A stretch of DNA of 64,000 nucleotides from Olsenella sp. kh2p3 (GTDB taxonomy: Bacteria; Actinomycetota; Coriobacteriia; Coriobacteriales; Atopobiaceae): assembly GCA_900119625.1 (NCBI GenBank), contig FPKD01000001.1, positions 372,001-436,000 on the forward strand, in the 5' to 3' direction. Position 1 is the stretch's first letter, and the number at the start of each line of letters is the position of its first letter. Shown here piece after piece: positions 51,109 to 60,683 of the stretch. The notes below the pieces were generated by a model. The model had not been told where the DNA came from and searched no databases. It saw only the letters and a list, made by a program, of their open reading frames with translations. Made by a program: the position numbers and the translations under genes.

Positions 51109-52335
51109 ATGTGCGAGAAGCGCCACACCGACGACGAGGCAACGCGGCTCACGTCACGGCTCGTGGGCATCGAGAGCACGGATCCCGGTGCCTTTGAGGA
51201 GCCCATCGAAGTATTTGTACACACATGGTTGCAGGGTCGTCGCATGCGCGCCGGCAGCCTTGCCGAATCCGTGCGGATCGAGGAGCTTGAGGCGCTGCCG
51301 GGACGCCGTTGCCTGCGAGCGCTCATTCCCGCAGAAGGGACGAGCGACGCCTCTGCCGGTCCTGCTGACCTCACCCTTCTCTGCCACATGGACACCGTGC
51401 GCGTGGGCGCCGGCTGGAGCGAGGACACGCCGGCCTTCTCGCCCGTTCTGCGCGATGGCGAGCTCTATGGCCGCGGCTCGTGCGACATGAAGGGCGGCCT
51501 GGCCTGCGCGCTTCTCGCCTTTTCGGATGCGCTTGACGAGGTTGGTCGGCGCGGGAGCCTGCCCGGGCGCTCGCTGGCGATTGTGTGCACCGTAGACGAG
51601 GAGGATGAGATGCGCGGCTCGGAGGCCGCCATCCGCGCCGGTTGGCTGGGTGCCACCGGATGGGTCCTCGACACCGAGCCCACCGACGGCCGTGCGCGCG
51701 GCTCGCACAAGGGACGCACCTGGTACGTCATCGACATGCACGGCGTTACCGCGCACGCCAGCACGCCCTGGCGCGGCGCAGACGCCATCGCCGCCCTGGC
51801 AGAGGTCGTCTGCCGGATCCGCGGATCTGTTGCGGCACTGCCCTCCCACCCCAAGCTTGGTCGCTCAACCGTCACGTTTGGGCAGATAAAAGGCGGCTAC
51901 AGCCCCTACGTGGTGCCCGACGAGTGCCACGTGACCATCGACATGCGGCTGGTGCCGCCCACGGGCTCTTCGGATGCCGAGAAGATCGTGCGCGATGCCT
52001 GCGCCGCGGCAGAGGCAGCCGTGCCTGGCACCCATGCGGATGTGCGCTGCACCGGGAACAGGCCGCCCATCGAGCTTGACCCGGCGTCGCCGCTGCTTGC
52101 GGCCCTTGCGCGGGCAAGCGAGGAGGCCTGGGGCGAGACGCCGGCAACGGACGTCTTCACCGGCTACACCGACTCTGCCGTCGTGGCGGGTACCTGCGGG
52201 AACCCCACGTGCCTCTCGTACGGGCCGGGCAGTCTCGAAGTTGCCCACAAGCCCAACGAACACGTTCCTGTGGCAGACCTCGCGCGCGTCCGCGCGGTGC
52301 TCTCGCGGCTTGCCGCCAATACGCTGTGGGGCTAG
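51109..52335 (+). CDS. M20 family metallo-hydrolase (ArgE/DapE-like)
   Basis: 408 residues. Metal and catalytic motifs LCHMDTVRVG, GRGSCDMKGGLA, DEEDEMRGSE and DTEPTDGRARGSHKG are intact, with the dimerisation domain between about 190 and 300. The sequence is distinct from YgeY but has the same active-site style ([16 protein letters not shown]). It overlaps the regulator unit closely (AAGGAGGAG within the end of the regulator gene), so it is co-expressed. It may hydrolyse an N-carbamoyl or N-acyl intermediate of purine breakdown; the substrate is not known. Confidence 0.9.
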   Translation: MCEKRHTDDEATRLTSRLVGIESTDPGAFEEPIEVFVHTWLQGRRMRAGSLAESVRIEELEALPGRRCLRALIPAEGTSDASAGPADLTLLCHMDTVRVGAGWSEDTPAFSPVLRDGELYGRGSCDMKGGLACALLAFSDALDEVGRRGSLPGRSLAIVCTVDEEDEMRGSEAAIRAGWLGATGWVLDTEPTDGRARGSHKGRTWYVIDMHGVTAHASTPWRGADAIAALAEVVCRIRGSVAALPSHPKLGRSTVTFGQIKGGYSPYVVPDECHVTIDMRLVPPTGSSDAEKIVRDACAAAEAAVPGTHADVRCTGNRPPIELDPASPLLAALARASEEAWGETPATDVFTGYTDSAVVAGTCGNPTCLSYGPGSLEVAHKPNEHVPVADLARVRAVLSRLAANTLWG

Positions 52336-52674
52336 CGGGCCCTTCTCGGCAACGGACCCCGTGGGCTGGCCGCACCCGCAACGCCCCTCTCCCGCGGCGC
52401 CCCTCTCCGCTCGCTGTCGGAGATTAGCTCCTTTTCTTAAAACGATTTCGCGACAACTGGGCAAATGCAGCGGCGGTTTAAGAAAAGGAGCTATTCTCTG
52501 CAAAAGGGGCGGTGCTGCCGCGGCCAGGCGGCCGACTCGCCCACAAAGGCGTTCTCCGGACTGTGGGAGACACTCTGCGGACGAGAAATCGGCTCTCGTA
52601 AATGCTACTTAACAAGTAGGGTATAAGGCCTCCAATGACCAGAGCCGCAAGGCGGCCATTCAAAGGAGAAACCC
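52336..52674. other. Spacer between the M20 hydrolase and pirin genes
   Basis: No gene. It contains TTAGCTCC hairpin repeat copy 3 (52424-52500). A palindrome CTACTT-AAC-AAGTAG (52605-52619) lies 56 bp upstream of the pirin ATG next to a TATAAG-like -10, and is a likely operator of the pirin gene. Confidence 0.6.
52424..52500 (+). repeat. TTAGCTCC hairpin repeat, copy 3
   Basis: TTAGCTCCTTTTCTTAAA and TTTAAGAAAAGGAGCTA form a near-perfect inverted repeat. The interior has diverged from the fic-flanking copies, but the upstream GTCGGAG is shared with the right fic copy. Confidence 0.8.
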
Positions 52675-53535
52675 ATGCTCAGACATGCAGCCAACGTCGT
52701 TAAGGGGTACCGCACGCAGGACGGCGCCGGGGTGAGCCTCGTGCGGGTACTGGGCGACCAGACCGCACGTGACTTTGACCCCTTCCTCATGTTGGACTCG
52801 TTCGACAGCACCAACCCGGACGACTACACCGCAGGATTCCCGCTCCACCCCCACCGCGGCATCGAGACCGTAAGCTACCTGCGCGAAGGCGCGATGCACC
52901 ACCGAGACACCATGGGATTCGAGGACACCGTGACCTCGGGCGAGGTGCAGTGGATGTGCGCCGGCTCGGGCGTAGAGCACGAGGAGACCATCCCAGCCGC
53001 ACGACGTCTGCTTGGCGTGCAGTTGTGGCTCAACCTCCCCGCCGCCGAGAAGATGACGCAGCCCACCTACCACGCCGTGAAGCGCGACGCCATCGAGTCC
53101 GTGCCGCTTGACGGCGCTGTGCTGCGACTGCTCGCCGGGCGTTATGTTGACGAGAATGGCAAGTCCCACCAGGGATTTGTTGGCAGCCACCTTCCACTTG
53201 ACTACTACGAGCTCACCGTGGAGGCGGGCCACAGTGTCGAGATTCCCGTAGACGAGGACCGCTCGGTCCTGGCGTTCACGCTCGAGGGGCCCGCGCTCAT
53301 CGGCGGCCTGCCGCTGGGCGAGAAGACCGCGGTCAAGCTTGTGGAAGGGGACTGCGTGGGCATCACCGCCACAGACGAGAAGCCCTCGGTGGTGCTGCTC
53401 ATGAGCTCTGTTGCCCTGCGCGAGCCCATAGCATGGGGCGGGCCCATCGTGATGAACAGCACTGCCGAGCTGCGGCAAGCCTTCCGCGACCTCGACGAGG
53501 GGACGTTCATTAGGGAAGACGTCCGGAGCCTGTAA
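52675..53535 (+). CDS. Pirin family bicupin protein
   Basis: 286 residues, full-length pirin. The N-terminal cupin has the metal-binding set FPLHPHRGIETVSYL, MHHRDT and the downstream GSGVEHEE. The C-terminal pirin_C domain starts near 170. Pirins bind Fe and act variously as quercetinase-like dioxygenases or redox-responsive regulators; the role here is not known. AAAGGAG precedes the ATG. It stands alone, with a palindrome in its promoter region (52605-52619). Confidence 0.92.
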   Translation: MLRHAANVVKGYRTQDGAGVSLVRVLGDQTARDFDPFLMLDSFDSTNPDDYTAGFPLHPHRGIETVSYLREGAMHHRDTMGFEDTVTSGEVQWMCAGSGVEHEETIPAARRLLGVQLWLNLPAAEKMTQPTYHAVKRDAIESVPLDGAVLRLLAGRYVDENGKSHQGFVGSHLPLDYYELTVEAGHSVEIPVDEDRSVLAFTLEGPALIGGLPLGEKTAVKLVEGDCVGITATDEKPSVVLLMSSVALREPIAWGGPIVMNSTAELRQAFRDLDEGTFIREDVRSL

Positions 53536-53644
53536 GTAGGCCCCTCTCGTCTCTGCCTCCCTCCCCCTCCGTTCTTTGGCGGTTATTGAGAAATGAGACC
53601 TGCGTTTGCCCAGTTGGCGAGCATCGCAATTCACAAATACCGAT

Positions 53645-53679
53645 AAAGAAGGGGAGGGAGGAGAGGAGGGAAGGAAGGG
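53645..53679 (+). repeat. 35-base polypurine tract
   Basis: An uninterrupted run of A and G (AAAGAAGGGGAGGGAGGAGA...) in the spacer between convergent pirin and moaB genes. Purine runs of this kind can form unusual DNA structures or contribute to termination. Confidence 0.6.
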
Positions 53680-53695
53680 CCGCCAAGGAGGCGGG

Positions 53696-54235
53696 CTATC
53701 GGCGCTCCGCGGCGCAGTCGGCGGGCCCGCCACGCAGGATGCGCAGCCCATGCGCGATGGGCCCAATCACCGCAGAGATGTTCTCGCACGCAGCCTTGGG
53801 GCTACCGGGCAAGTTCACCACGAGTGTGCCCCCAAGGATGCCCGCCGCCTCGCGCGAGAGGCAAGCGTGCGGCGTGATGGCCATCGAAGCGGTTCGCATG
53901 GCCTCCGGGATGCCGGGCGCCATGCGCTCGCACACGGCAGCGGTAGCCTCAGGCGTCACGTCTCGCGGCGAGAAGCCCGTACCACCCGTGGTGACAACGA
54001 GCGCCACATCCGCAGCAGCGGCCTCGCGGATGGCGGCCTCGATCTGCGGACGCTCGTCAGGCACCACGCTCGTAGAGACAACGCGGTAGCCCTTCTCGCC
54101 GAGAAGCTCCGCGAGCGCGGGGCCAGAGGCATCCTCGCGCTCGCCGCGCGAGCAGCGGTCACTCACGGTAATCACCGCCGCGGTGTAGGACTCACCTTCT
54201 GTGACCTGCGGCTTGTTTGTCTCACTGTGGCTCAT
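53696..54235 (-). CDS. mogA: MogA/MoaB family molybdopterin adenylyltransferase
   Basis: 179 residues, MoCF-binding fold. AAVITVSDRCSRGEREDASGP and TTGGTGFSPRDVTPEA are the canonical motifs. The C-terminal LPGSPKAACENISAVIG is typical. It adenylates molybdopterin before metal insertion. It starts 5 bp after moeA and is the last gene of the Mo cofactor operon. MogA and MoaB are hard to tell apart by sequence alone. Confidence 0.92.
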   Translation of the reverse strand: MSHSETNKPQVTEGESYTAAVITVSDRCSRGEREDASGPALAELLGEKGYRVVSTSVVPDERPQIEAAIREAAAADVALVVTTGGTGFSPRDVTPEATAAVCERMAPGIPEAMRTASMAITPHACLSREAAGILGGTLVVNLPGSPKAACENISAVIGPIAHGLRILRGGPADCAAERR

Positions 54236-54240
54236 GTCTC

Positions 54241-55310
54241 CTACTTTCCAAACGGGCACACGGGGAAGGTGCATGGCGAGCAGTGCAGGCACAGACCGCC
54301 CTCGCCCAACTGCACCAGGTCGCGGCGGCGTACCTCCACACCGGCAACAAGGCGAGGCAGCACCAGGTCGAAGACCGTGGCCGCGTTGTACATGACGCAA
54401 CCCGGAAGCCCCACCACGGGCACCGTGCGGGCCTCGCCCTCCGCGTCCTTCTCGTCAAAGTAACCCACCAGGAGCATCGCGCCCGGCAGGACAGGCGCAC
54501 CATAGGTCACGATGCGCGCACCGGCGCGCTTGATGGCTCCGGGTGTGTTGTCATCGGGGTCAACGCTCATGCCACCCGTGCACACAACCATGTCAACGCC
54601 AGCAGCGCGAGCATCGCTTATGGCCGCCACCAGGGCATCCATGTCGTCACCAGGCGTGGCATGCCAAGTGGTGGCAATGCCGTAGCGCGCGAGCTTGGCC
54701 TCGACCACGGGCGTAAAGCGGTCCTCGATGAGGCCCTTGGCCACCTCGGAGCCTGTGGCGATAATGGCCGCCGTCTTGAGGCGCCACGGCTCCACGCGCA
54801 TGAGCGGCCCGTTCTTCTCGACGTCTGCCGCGTGCTCCGCCGCCTCGACCACGGACTCCTTCACCACGAGCGGAATCACGCGCGTGCCAGCCAGGTCGTC
54901 GCCCGCAGAAACGGCAAAGCCTCCCTTGCGGGTGGCCACCATGACCTCCTCGCAGTCGTTCACGGCAACAAGGCGCTCGGAATCGACGAGAAACACGCCG
55001 TCATGCTCCGCCTTGATGCCGATCTTGCCCTCGCGGGGCTCGCCGGCGGCAACGCAGCCCGGCCCAAGGCAGAGTGCCGCCAGGCGCCGCGCTGCGTCAT
55101 CCTCGTGCAGCATGCCAGGGCCGGCCTCCCACACGTAGAGGTGCTCCTTGCCCATCGAGAGCAGCACGGGCACGTCCTCGGCAGTGACCACGTGCCCCTT
55201 CTTGAAGCGCGGTCCCTTAAAGCGCGGCGACCCCTTGCCGTCGCCAGGCAGAATCTGCGTCATGTCGTGGCACAGAACGTGCCCGATGGCGTCCTCGGTT
55301 CTCACAAGCT

Positions 55311-55314
<4 letters not shown>
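54241..55314 (-). CDS. MoeA-like molybdopterin-binding protein
   Basis: 357 residues, shorter than classical MoeA (about 400). The MoCF domain (about 175-320) has [27 protein letters not shown] and GLPGCVMYN. The N-terminal part ([28 protein letters not shown]) lacks a full MoeA domain and ends in a cysteine-bearing tail ([11 protein letters not shown]). This type accompanies xanthine dehydrogenase-linked Mo genes in anaerobes. It overlaps the moaC-MOSC gene by 4 bp (ATGA). Confidence 0.88.
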
Positions 55315-56291
<977 letters not shown>

Positions 56292-56294
56292 GGC

Positions 56295-57242
56295 TCATCC
56301 CCCTATCTCGTTCATGGCGCGCAGCGAATCGCTTGCGCGCCCGTCATCCATCCTGTGCCCGCGCGGCTTTGCCGCAATGCCCGCGCGCATGGCATCGACC
56401 AGCTCTTGGCCGACAAGGCCGCGCAGGTTGACCTCAGTTGCGGAGTGCAGGCAGGGCTTGAGACGCCCGTCCGCCGTCACGCGTATGCGATCGCAGCTGC
56501 CGCAGAACCGGTGGGTCATGGGCCGGATGAGACCCACGTTGCCCTTCCAGCCCGACGCGTGGTAGAGCTCCGAGACGCCCTGGCCGCCCACCGGCGCAAG
56601 CTCCGGCACGGCCGAGAGGACCTCGTCTGCCGAGACAAAGCGTCCCTTGGGCCAGCCGGCGCACTCCCCCATGCGCATGAGCTCGATGAAGCGCACGGTG
56701 AGATCGCGGTCGCGCGCAAGCTCGGCCAGCGGTCGCAGCTCATCGTCATTCACACCGCCGACAAGCACGCAGTTGACCTTGGTGTTAGTGAAGCCTGCGG
56801 CGTGGGCCGCCTCGAGGCCGGCAAGCGCGTCCGCAAGCGTGCCGCGCCGCGTGATGGCCTCGTAGCGCGCGGCATCGAGCGTGTCCAGGCTCACGTTAAG
56901 GCGCGTGAGCCCCGCGGCACGCAGATCTCCAGCAATGGGCGCGAGCAGCGTGGCGTTGGTAGTCATGTCCACCTCGTCGATGCCCGGCACAGAGGCAACC
57001 ATGCCCACAAGGTCAACAATGCCGCGCCTCACCAGGGGCTCCCCACCCGTAAGACGCACCTTGCGCACTCCCAGTGACGCAGCTGCAGCCACAATGTCGC
57101 GCATCTCCTCAAAGGAGAGGATGTCTGCGTGCGAGAGCATGGGCACGCCATTCTCGGGCATGCAGTAGACGCAGCGGCAGTTGCAGCGGTCGGTCACCGA
57201 GAGGCGCAGGTAGCGTATGTCGCGGCCGTAATCGTCACGCAC
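56295..57242 (-). CDS. moaA: GTP 3',8-cyclase MoaA
   Basis: 315 residues, radical SAM enzyme of the first Mo cofactor step. The N-terminal cluster is Cys20, Cys24, Cys27 (DRCNCRCVYC). The C-terminal cluster is HRFCGSCDR plus LKPCLHS. The chain ends in Gly-Gly, which MoaA needs for activity. GTG at 57242 is chosen because family homology starts at [12 protein letters not shown]; it overlaps the modC end by 8 bp, with GGGAGG upstream. Confidence 0.95.
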   Translation of the reverse strand: MRDDYGRDIRYLRLSVTDRCNCRCVYCMPENGVPMLSHADILSFEEMRDIVAAAASLGVRKVRLTGGEPLVRRGIVDLVGMVASVPGIDEVDMTTNATLLAPIAGDLRAAGLTRLNVSLDTLDAARYEAITRRGTLADALAGLEAAHAAGFTNTKVNCVLVGGVNDDELRPLAELARDRDLTVRFIELMRMGECAGWPKGRFVSADEVLSAVPELAPVGGQGVSELYHASGWKGNVGLIRPMTHRFCGSCDRIRVTADGRLKPCLHSATEVNLRGLVGQELVDAMRAGIAAKPRGHRMDDGRASDSLRAMNEIGG

Positions 57243-58377
57243 GAGGCGCGCCTCCCTTCCCTGTGTTGTCCAAAGTAATTGCGTCAGGCGTTTCGCCGTT
57301 ACCCGCCGAGACAAGCGGCATGACCGTCTGGGGCGGCGCCACAAGCACCAGCTGCGCGGGATTGCCAAGCGCAGCCCAGGCATCCTTCTCGCACTCGTAG
57401 CGAAGTGAGGCGCCACCGGGCGTGCGGGCCATCACGATCGTCGAGAACGTCGAGTCTATCACCCGCTCAACGGTGCAGGGAATCGCATTCCCGCCAGCGG
57501 CGCTCGCAGCGCCGTCGTCTGCCGAATGCGCCTGGAAGTAGTGCGCGCGTATGCCCACGTGCGTAACGCCCTCGGGCACGGGAAGCGACGTCTCCAGCGT
57601 GACGCCCCAATCGTCGCACAAAAGCAGGCCGGGGCCCGCCACCCGCGCTCGGCTCACGTTCTTGCAGCCGCTGATGAGGGCCGCCGCCAGCGTGGCCGGC
57701 GCGGCAAAGAGCTCACGCACGCCCACCTTGGCGTCCGAGCGGCCGCGGTCGAGCACGCAGACCGTATCGCACATGCGGTAGACCTCGTCGCGGTTGTGCG
57801 AAACGTAGACCGCCCCACCGGGAAACCCGCGCAGGACATCCGTTAGCTCGAGCTCCAGCTGCCAGCGCAGGTACCCATCGAGCGCCGAGAAGGGCTCGTC
57901 AAGCAGGATGAGCTCTGGGTCGCTCGCGAGGATGCGCGCCATGGCGCAGCGCTGCTGCTGGCCGCCGGAGAGCTGGGCGGGCTTACGGTGCTCGAGGCCC
58001 TCCAGGCGCATGGCGGCAATCTCCTTTGCCGCACGCGCCGAGCGCTCCTCACGCGTGGCGCCAGCCGCCCCGGCGCGCACATTCTGCTCGACGGTCATGG
58101 TGGGAAAGAGCGCATAGCTCTGGAAGAGGTAGCCCACGCGGCGCTGCTGTGGCGGTAGGTCTACGTGCGCGCCGGAATCGAAGAGCGTGCGTCCGCCCAG
58201 CACGATGCGCCCCGAGTCAGGGCGCTCGATGCCGGCGATGCACTTGAGCGTCATGGACTTGCCGCAGCCCGATGGGCCGAGCAGCGCCATGATCTCATCT
58301 GGACGCTCGATGGCAAACGAGACGTCAAGCGAGAAGGAGCCGAGCCGCTTGGTAATGTCGACCTCGAGCGTCGTCAT
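57235..58377 (-). CDS. modC: Molybdate ABC transporter ATPase
   Basis: 380 residues. Walker A GPSGCGKS (34-41), signature [15 protein letters not shown], Walker [14 protein letters not shown] and the switch [11 protein letters not shown]-terminal regulatory region (about 240-380) contains a MOP-like oligobinding segment. It overlaps modB by 4 bp (ATGA) and moaA by 8 bp, so uptake and cofactor synthesis genes form one operon. Confidence 0.94.
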   Translation of the reverse strand: MTTLEVDITKRLGSFSLDVSFAIERPDEIMALLGPSGCGKSMTLKCIAGIERPDSGRIVLGGRTLFDSGAHVDLPPQQRRVGYLFQSYALFPTMTVEQNVRAGAAGATREERSARAAKEIAAMRLEGLEHRKPAQLSGGQQQRCAMARILASDPELILLDEPFSALDGYLRWQLELELTDVLRGFPGGAVYVSHNRDEVYRMCDTVCVLDRGRSDAKVGVRELFAAPATLAAALISGCKNVSRARVAGPGLLLCDDWGVTLETSLPVPEGVTHVGIRAHYFQAHSADDGAASAAGGNAIPCTVERVIDSTFSTIVMARTPGGASLRYECEKDAWAALGNPAQLVLVAPPQTVMPLVSAGNGETPDAITLDNTGKGGAPRA

Positions 58378-59057
58378 GCGACCGCCCCCTTCGCGCGGGC
58401 GGAGCGCGAGCGCGCCTCGAGCATGTTCATGGCGAGAAGCACCACGGCGCTTATCGCCAGGTTCACGAGGACCCACTGGAACGCCAGGCCATTCTCGCCG
58501 GTACGCCAGAGCTGGTAGACCGTCGTGGAGACGGTAGCGGTAGAGCCCGGGGTATAACCCGCAACCATCGAGGTGGCGCCATACTCGCCCAGCGCCCGCG
58601 CGAAGGCCAGGACCGAGCCCGCGATGATGCCCTGGCGGCAGGCCGGCATCTTGACGCGCCAGAACACCCAGGCGTTGGACTTTCCCAGCGTGCGTCCAGC
58701 GTCTGCCAAGCTCTGGTCAAAGCCCTCGAACGCACCGCGCGCCGTACGGTACATGAGCGGGAAGCTCACCACCACGGTGGCAAAGATGGCCGAGTACCAG
58801 GTCATGGTGAGCTTCACGCCAAAGGTAGCCAGCACCCATGAGCCGATGGGGCGCCTGGGCCCGAGGAGCACCAGCAGGAGGTAGCCCACGACGGTGGGCG
58901 GCAGCACCAGTGGCAGCGTGAGCACCACGTCGAGGATGCCCTTCACCACCCGGGGCGCCCGCGCCACCACGTCCGCGAGCCAGATGCCGAGAAGGTAGAC
59001 AACCGCCGTGGAGATGGCGGCTATTCTCAGCGAGTTGAGAAGCGGATACCAGTCCAT
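58374..59057 (-). CDS. modB: Molybdate ABC transporter permease
   Basis: 227 residues, five membrane segments, with the EAA-type loop ADAGRTLGKSNAWVFWRVKMP. LPLVLPPTVVGYLLLVLLG and the GSVLAFARALGEYGATSM segment are typical of ModB. It lies between modA (6 bp) and modC (4-bp overlap). Confidence 0.95.
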   Translation of the reverse strand: MDWYPLLNSLRIAAISTAVVYLLGIWLADVVARAPRVVKGILDVVLTLPLVLPPTVVGYLLLVLLGPRRPIGSWVLATFGVKLTMTWYSAIFATVVVSFPLMYRTARGAFEGFDQSLADAGRTLGKSNAWVFWRVKMPACRQGIIAGSVLAFARALGEYGATSMVAGYTPGSTATVSTTVYQLWRTGENGLAFQWVLVNLAISAVVLLAMNMLEARSRSARAKGAVA

Positions 59058-59063
59058 GCCGCG

Positions 59064-59942
59064 CTACGCCTCGGCGAGCGGCGTGAAGCCGACCTTCTCG
59101 AAGCAGTCACCGGCATCCTTGGTCTTGAGGAAGCCAAGGAAGGATGCGGCGAGCTCGGGCTGGAGGGCATTCTTGGTGGTCGCAGCCGGGTAGACCACGC
59201 GACCGCACATCTCCTCCGTTGCCTCGTCCACCATGGTGAGGTTTGCCGACGTGGCGTCGGTCTTGTAGATGACTCCGCAGTCGACGGCCGCCTCGGTTAC
59301 CTGCGAGGTGACCTCCTTCACATTGGTGCCGTAGGTGATGCAGCCAGCGTTGGCAAGCTCGGTCTCGTCGAGGTTGTAGTAGGCGAGGATCTTCTGGGTG
59401 TACTGGCCCACGGGCACGTCGGAGTTGCCCATCCCCAGCAGGATGTCGTGGGCCTGGAGCTTATTGGCCATGTCATCGAAGCCCTGGACGGCCTTGGGGT
59501 TGCCGTCGGGCACGCAAAGCGTGACCTTGTTCTCGAGGATGTCAAAGCGCGTATCGTGGTTGATGAAGTCAAGACCTTCGTCGTTGCCGGAGGTGGCGTT
59601 GGCATCAAGCTGGTTCATCTGCTTCTGGCCGGCGGAGATGAAGACGTCGCAGTCTGCCCCCTCCTGGATCTGTGTCTTGAGAGTGCCCGAAGAGTCGAAG
59701 TTGAAGCTGATGTCCACGCCGTCATTGGCTGCTTTGAAGAGGTCGCCCGCCTCGGTGAGCGACTCGGTGAGCGATGCGGCCGCAAAGACGACGAGCGTCT
59801 TTGTCTCTGCCGCGGACGCGGTGTCTGCCGCCGTCGAGTCTGCGGACTGGGACTGCGTGCCTCCGCACGCCACCAATCCAAGGCCTGCCGCGGCTACTGC
59901 CGCCAACGCAAACGAACGCCTGGTGATGCTGGTGCCTGCCAT
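59064..59942 (-). CDS. modA: Molybdate-binding lipoprotein
   Basis: 292 residues. The signal peptide has twin arginines (SITRRSFALAAVAAAG) and a lipobox LVACGG with Cys26. The mature protein starts with a Ser/Thr/Ala linker, then the ModA fold: VVFAAASLTESLTEA, FNFDSSGTL, DVFISAGQKQMNQL and GMGNSDVPVGQYTQK. It captures molybdate for ModBC. It heads the modABC-moaA-moaC/MOSC-moeA-mogA operon. A regulon-type palindrome and a TATAGT -10 lie about 150 bp upstream; a hairpin (CTGTGG / CCACAG, about 60030-60053) lies in the leader. Confidence 0.94.
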   Translation of the reverse strand: MAGTSITRRSFALAAVAAAGLGLVACGGTQSQSADSTAADTASAAETKTLVVFAAASLTESLTEAGDLFKAANDGVDISFNFDSSGTLKTQIQEGADCDVFISAGQKQMNQLDANATSGNDEGLDFINHDTRFDILENKVTLCVPDGNPKAVQGFDDMANKLQAHDILLGMGNSDVPVGQYTQKILAYYNLDETELANAGCITYGTNVKEVTSQVTEAAVDCGVIYKTDATSANLTMVDEATEEMCGRVVYPAATTKNALQPELAASFLGFLKTKDAGDCFEKVGFTPLAEA

Positions 59943-60083
59943 GGTGCCTTCCTTTCCCTCGGTGTAATGCCTGCCTGGGGCGCATCTCTGGTGCGATGCT
60001 TTTTGCGTGCTGCCCATGTGGCGCCTGTGGGCTTCGCCGCCACAGATGTGGTGCCTGTCCGATGACGGCGTTCTTGCTTACAA

Positions 60084-60115
60084 ACTATAACGCCATCCAA
60101 ACAAAAAGTATGGAA
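60084..60115 (-). promoter_or_regulatory. modA promoter with purine-regulon motif
   Basis: CCATCCAAACAAAAAGTATGG (core 60096-60112) matches the complement of the ygeY site at the CCAAACAAAAAGT.TGG positions. On the minus strand TATAGT (60084-60089) follows after five bases as the -10. It links molybdenum supply to the purine genes. Confidence 0.6.
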
Positions 60116-60200
60116 AAGGTGGTGGGCGGGTCACAGGCGGCGCGGACGGCAGCGCGGACCGCACGACGCGGGCAACACAGGCAGCAGGTCAAGCGAGCCA

Positions 60201-60557
60201 CTACTTCCCCGCCTCGCGCGAGCGCGTCTGATCGTAGGCAAAGACCCACCAGCGCAGCTCCTCGGGCTGGCCCACCGCCGGAACGGCGCTGCGCCGCTCG
60301 AGGTAGAGCTCCGTCTCGTGCCCGCCAAAGCGCACGTGGTAGCAGGCCTGCCGTCGCCCGCGTGCCTCGGCGCCAAACGTACCTTCCTCCGTTACCTCGT
60401 CTATTGCAAAGCTCCTCCCATCCTTCCAGACGACCGCAACGGGCTCCAGGGAGCCGTCACGCCCAAAGCGCGCGATGACATCCACGTACTCGCGGTGCAC
60501 ACGACGCCGCGTCCCGTCTGTGAGCGTTCGATATTCCATGACCCGAGAGTAGAACAT
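60201..60557 (-). CDS. Hypothetical protein paired with Y-family polymerase
   Basis: 118 residues. VDVIARFGRDGSLEPVAVVWKDGRSFAIDEV and the C-terminal RWWVFAYDQ resemble small proteins encoded beside Y-family polymerases in Gram-positive bacteria; function is unknown. The ATG at 60557 has AGAGGG upstream and lies inside an SOS box; an inner ATG at 60539 has a poorer site. It is divergent from umuC and shares its regulated promoter region, so it is likely DNA-damage inducible. Confidence 0.75.
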   Translation of the reverse strand: MFYSRVMEYRTLTDGTRRRVHREYVDVIARFGRDGSLEPVAVVWKDGRSFAIDEVTEEGTFGAEARGRRQACYHVRFGGHETELYLERRSAVPAVGQPEELRWWVFAYDQTRSREAGK

Positions 60558-60663
60558 GTGTTCCCTCTCGACAAGCGAACGAGTAGTGAATTCTCCGAGC
60601 GGAACACGCTTATTTGTGTCGCGCTGCCGCCGTATAACCGTGTGTGGGATAGAACATGTGTTC
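60552..60663. promoter_or_regulatory. Paired LexA (SOS) boxes in the divergent polymerase promoter
   Basis: Two identical boxes GAAC-ATGT-GTTC at 60552-60563 and 60652-60663, 100 bp apart, match the Gram-positive LexA consensus GAAC-N4-GTTC. The first covers the start codon of the 118-residue gene, and the second ends 20 bp upstream of the umuC ATG. Confidence 0.85.
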
Positions 60664-60683
60664 TTAGATGGAATGGAGGAGCC

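Noticed and set aside
59943..60083. Possible Moco riboswitch in the modA leader
   Set aside because: A hairpin is visible, but the conserved multi-stem consensus of the Moco RNA motif was not recognised. A covariance search would be decisive.
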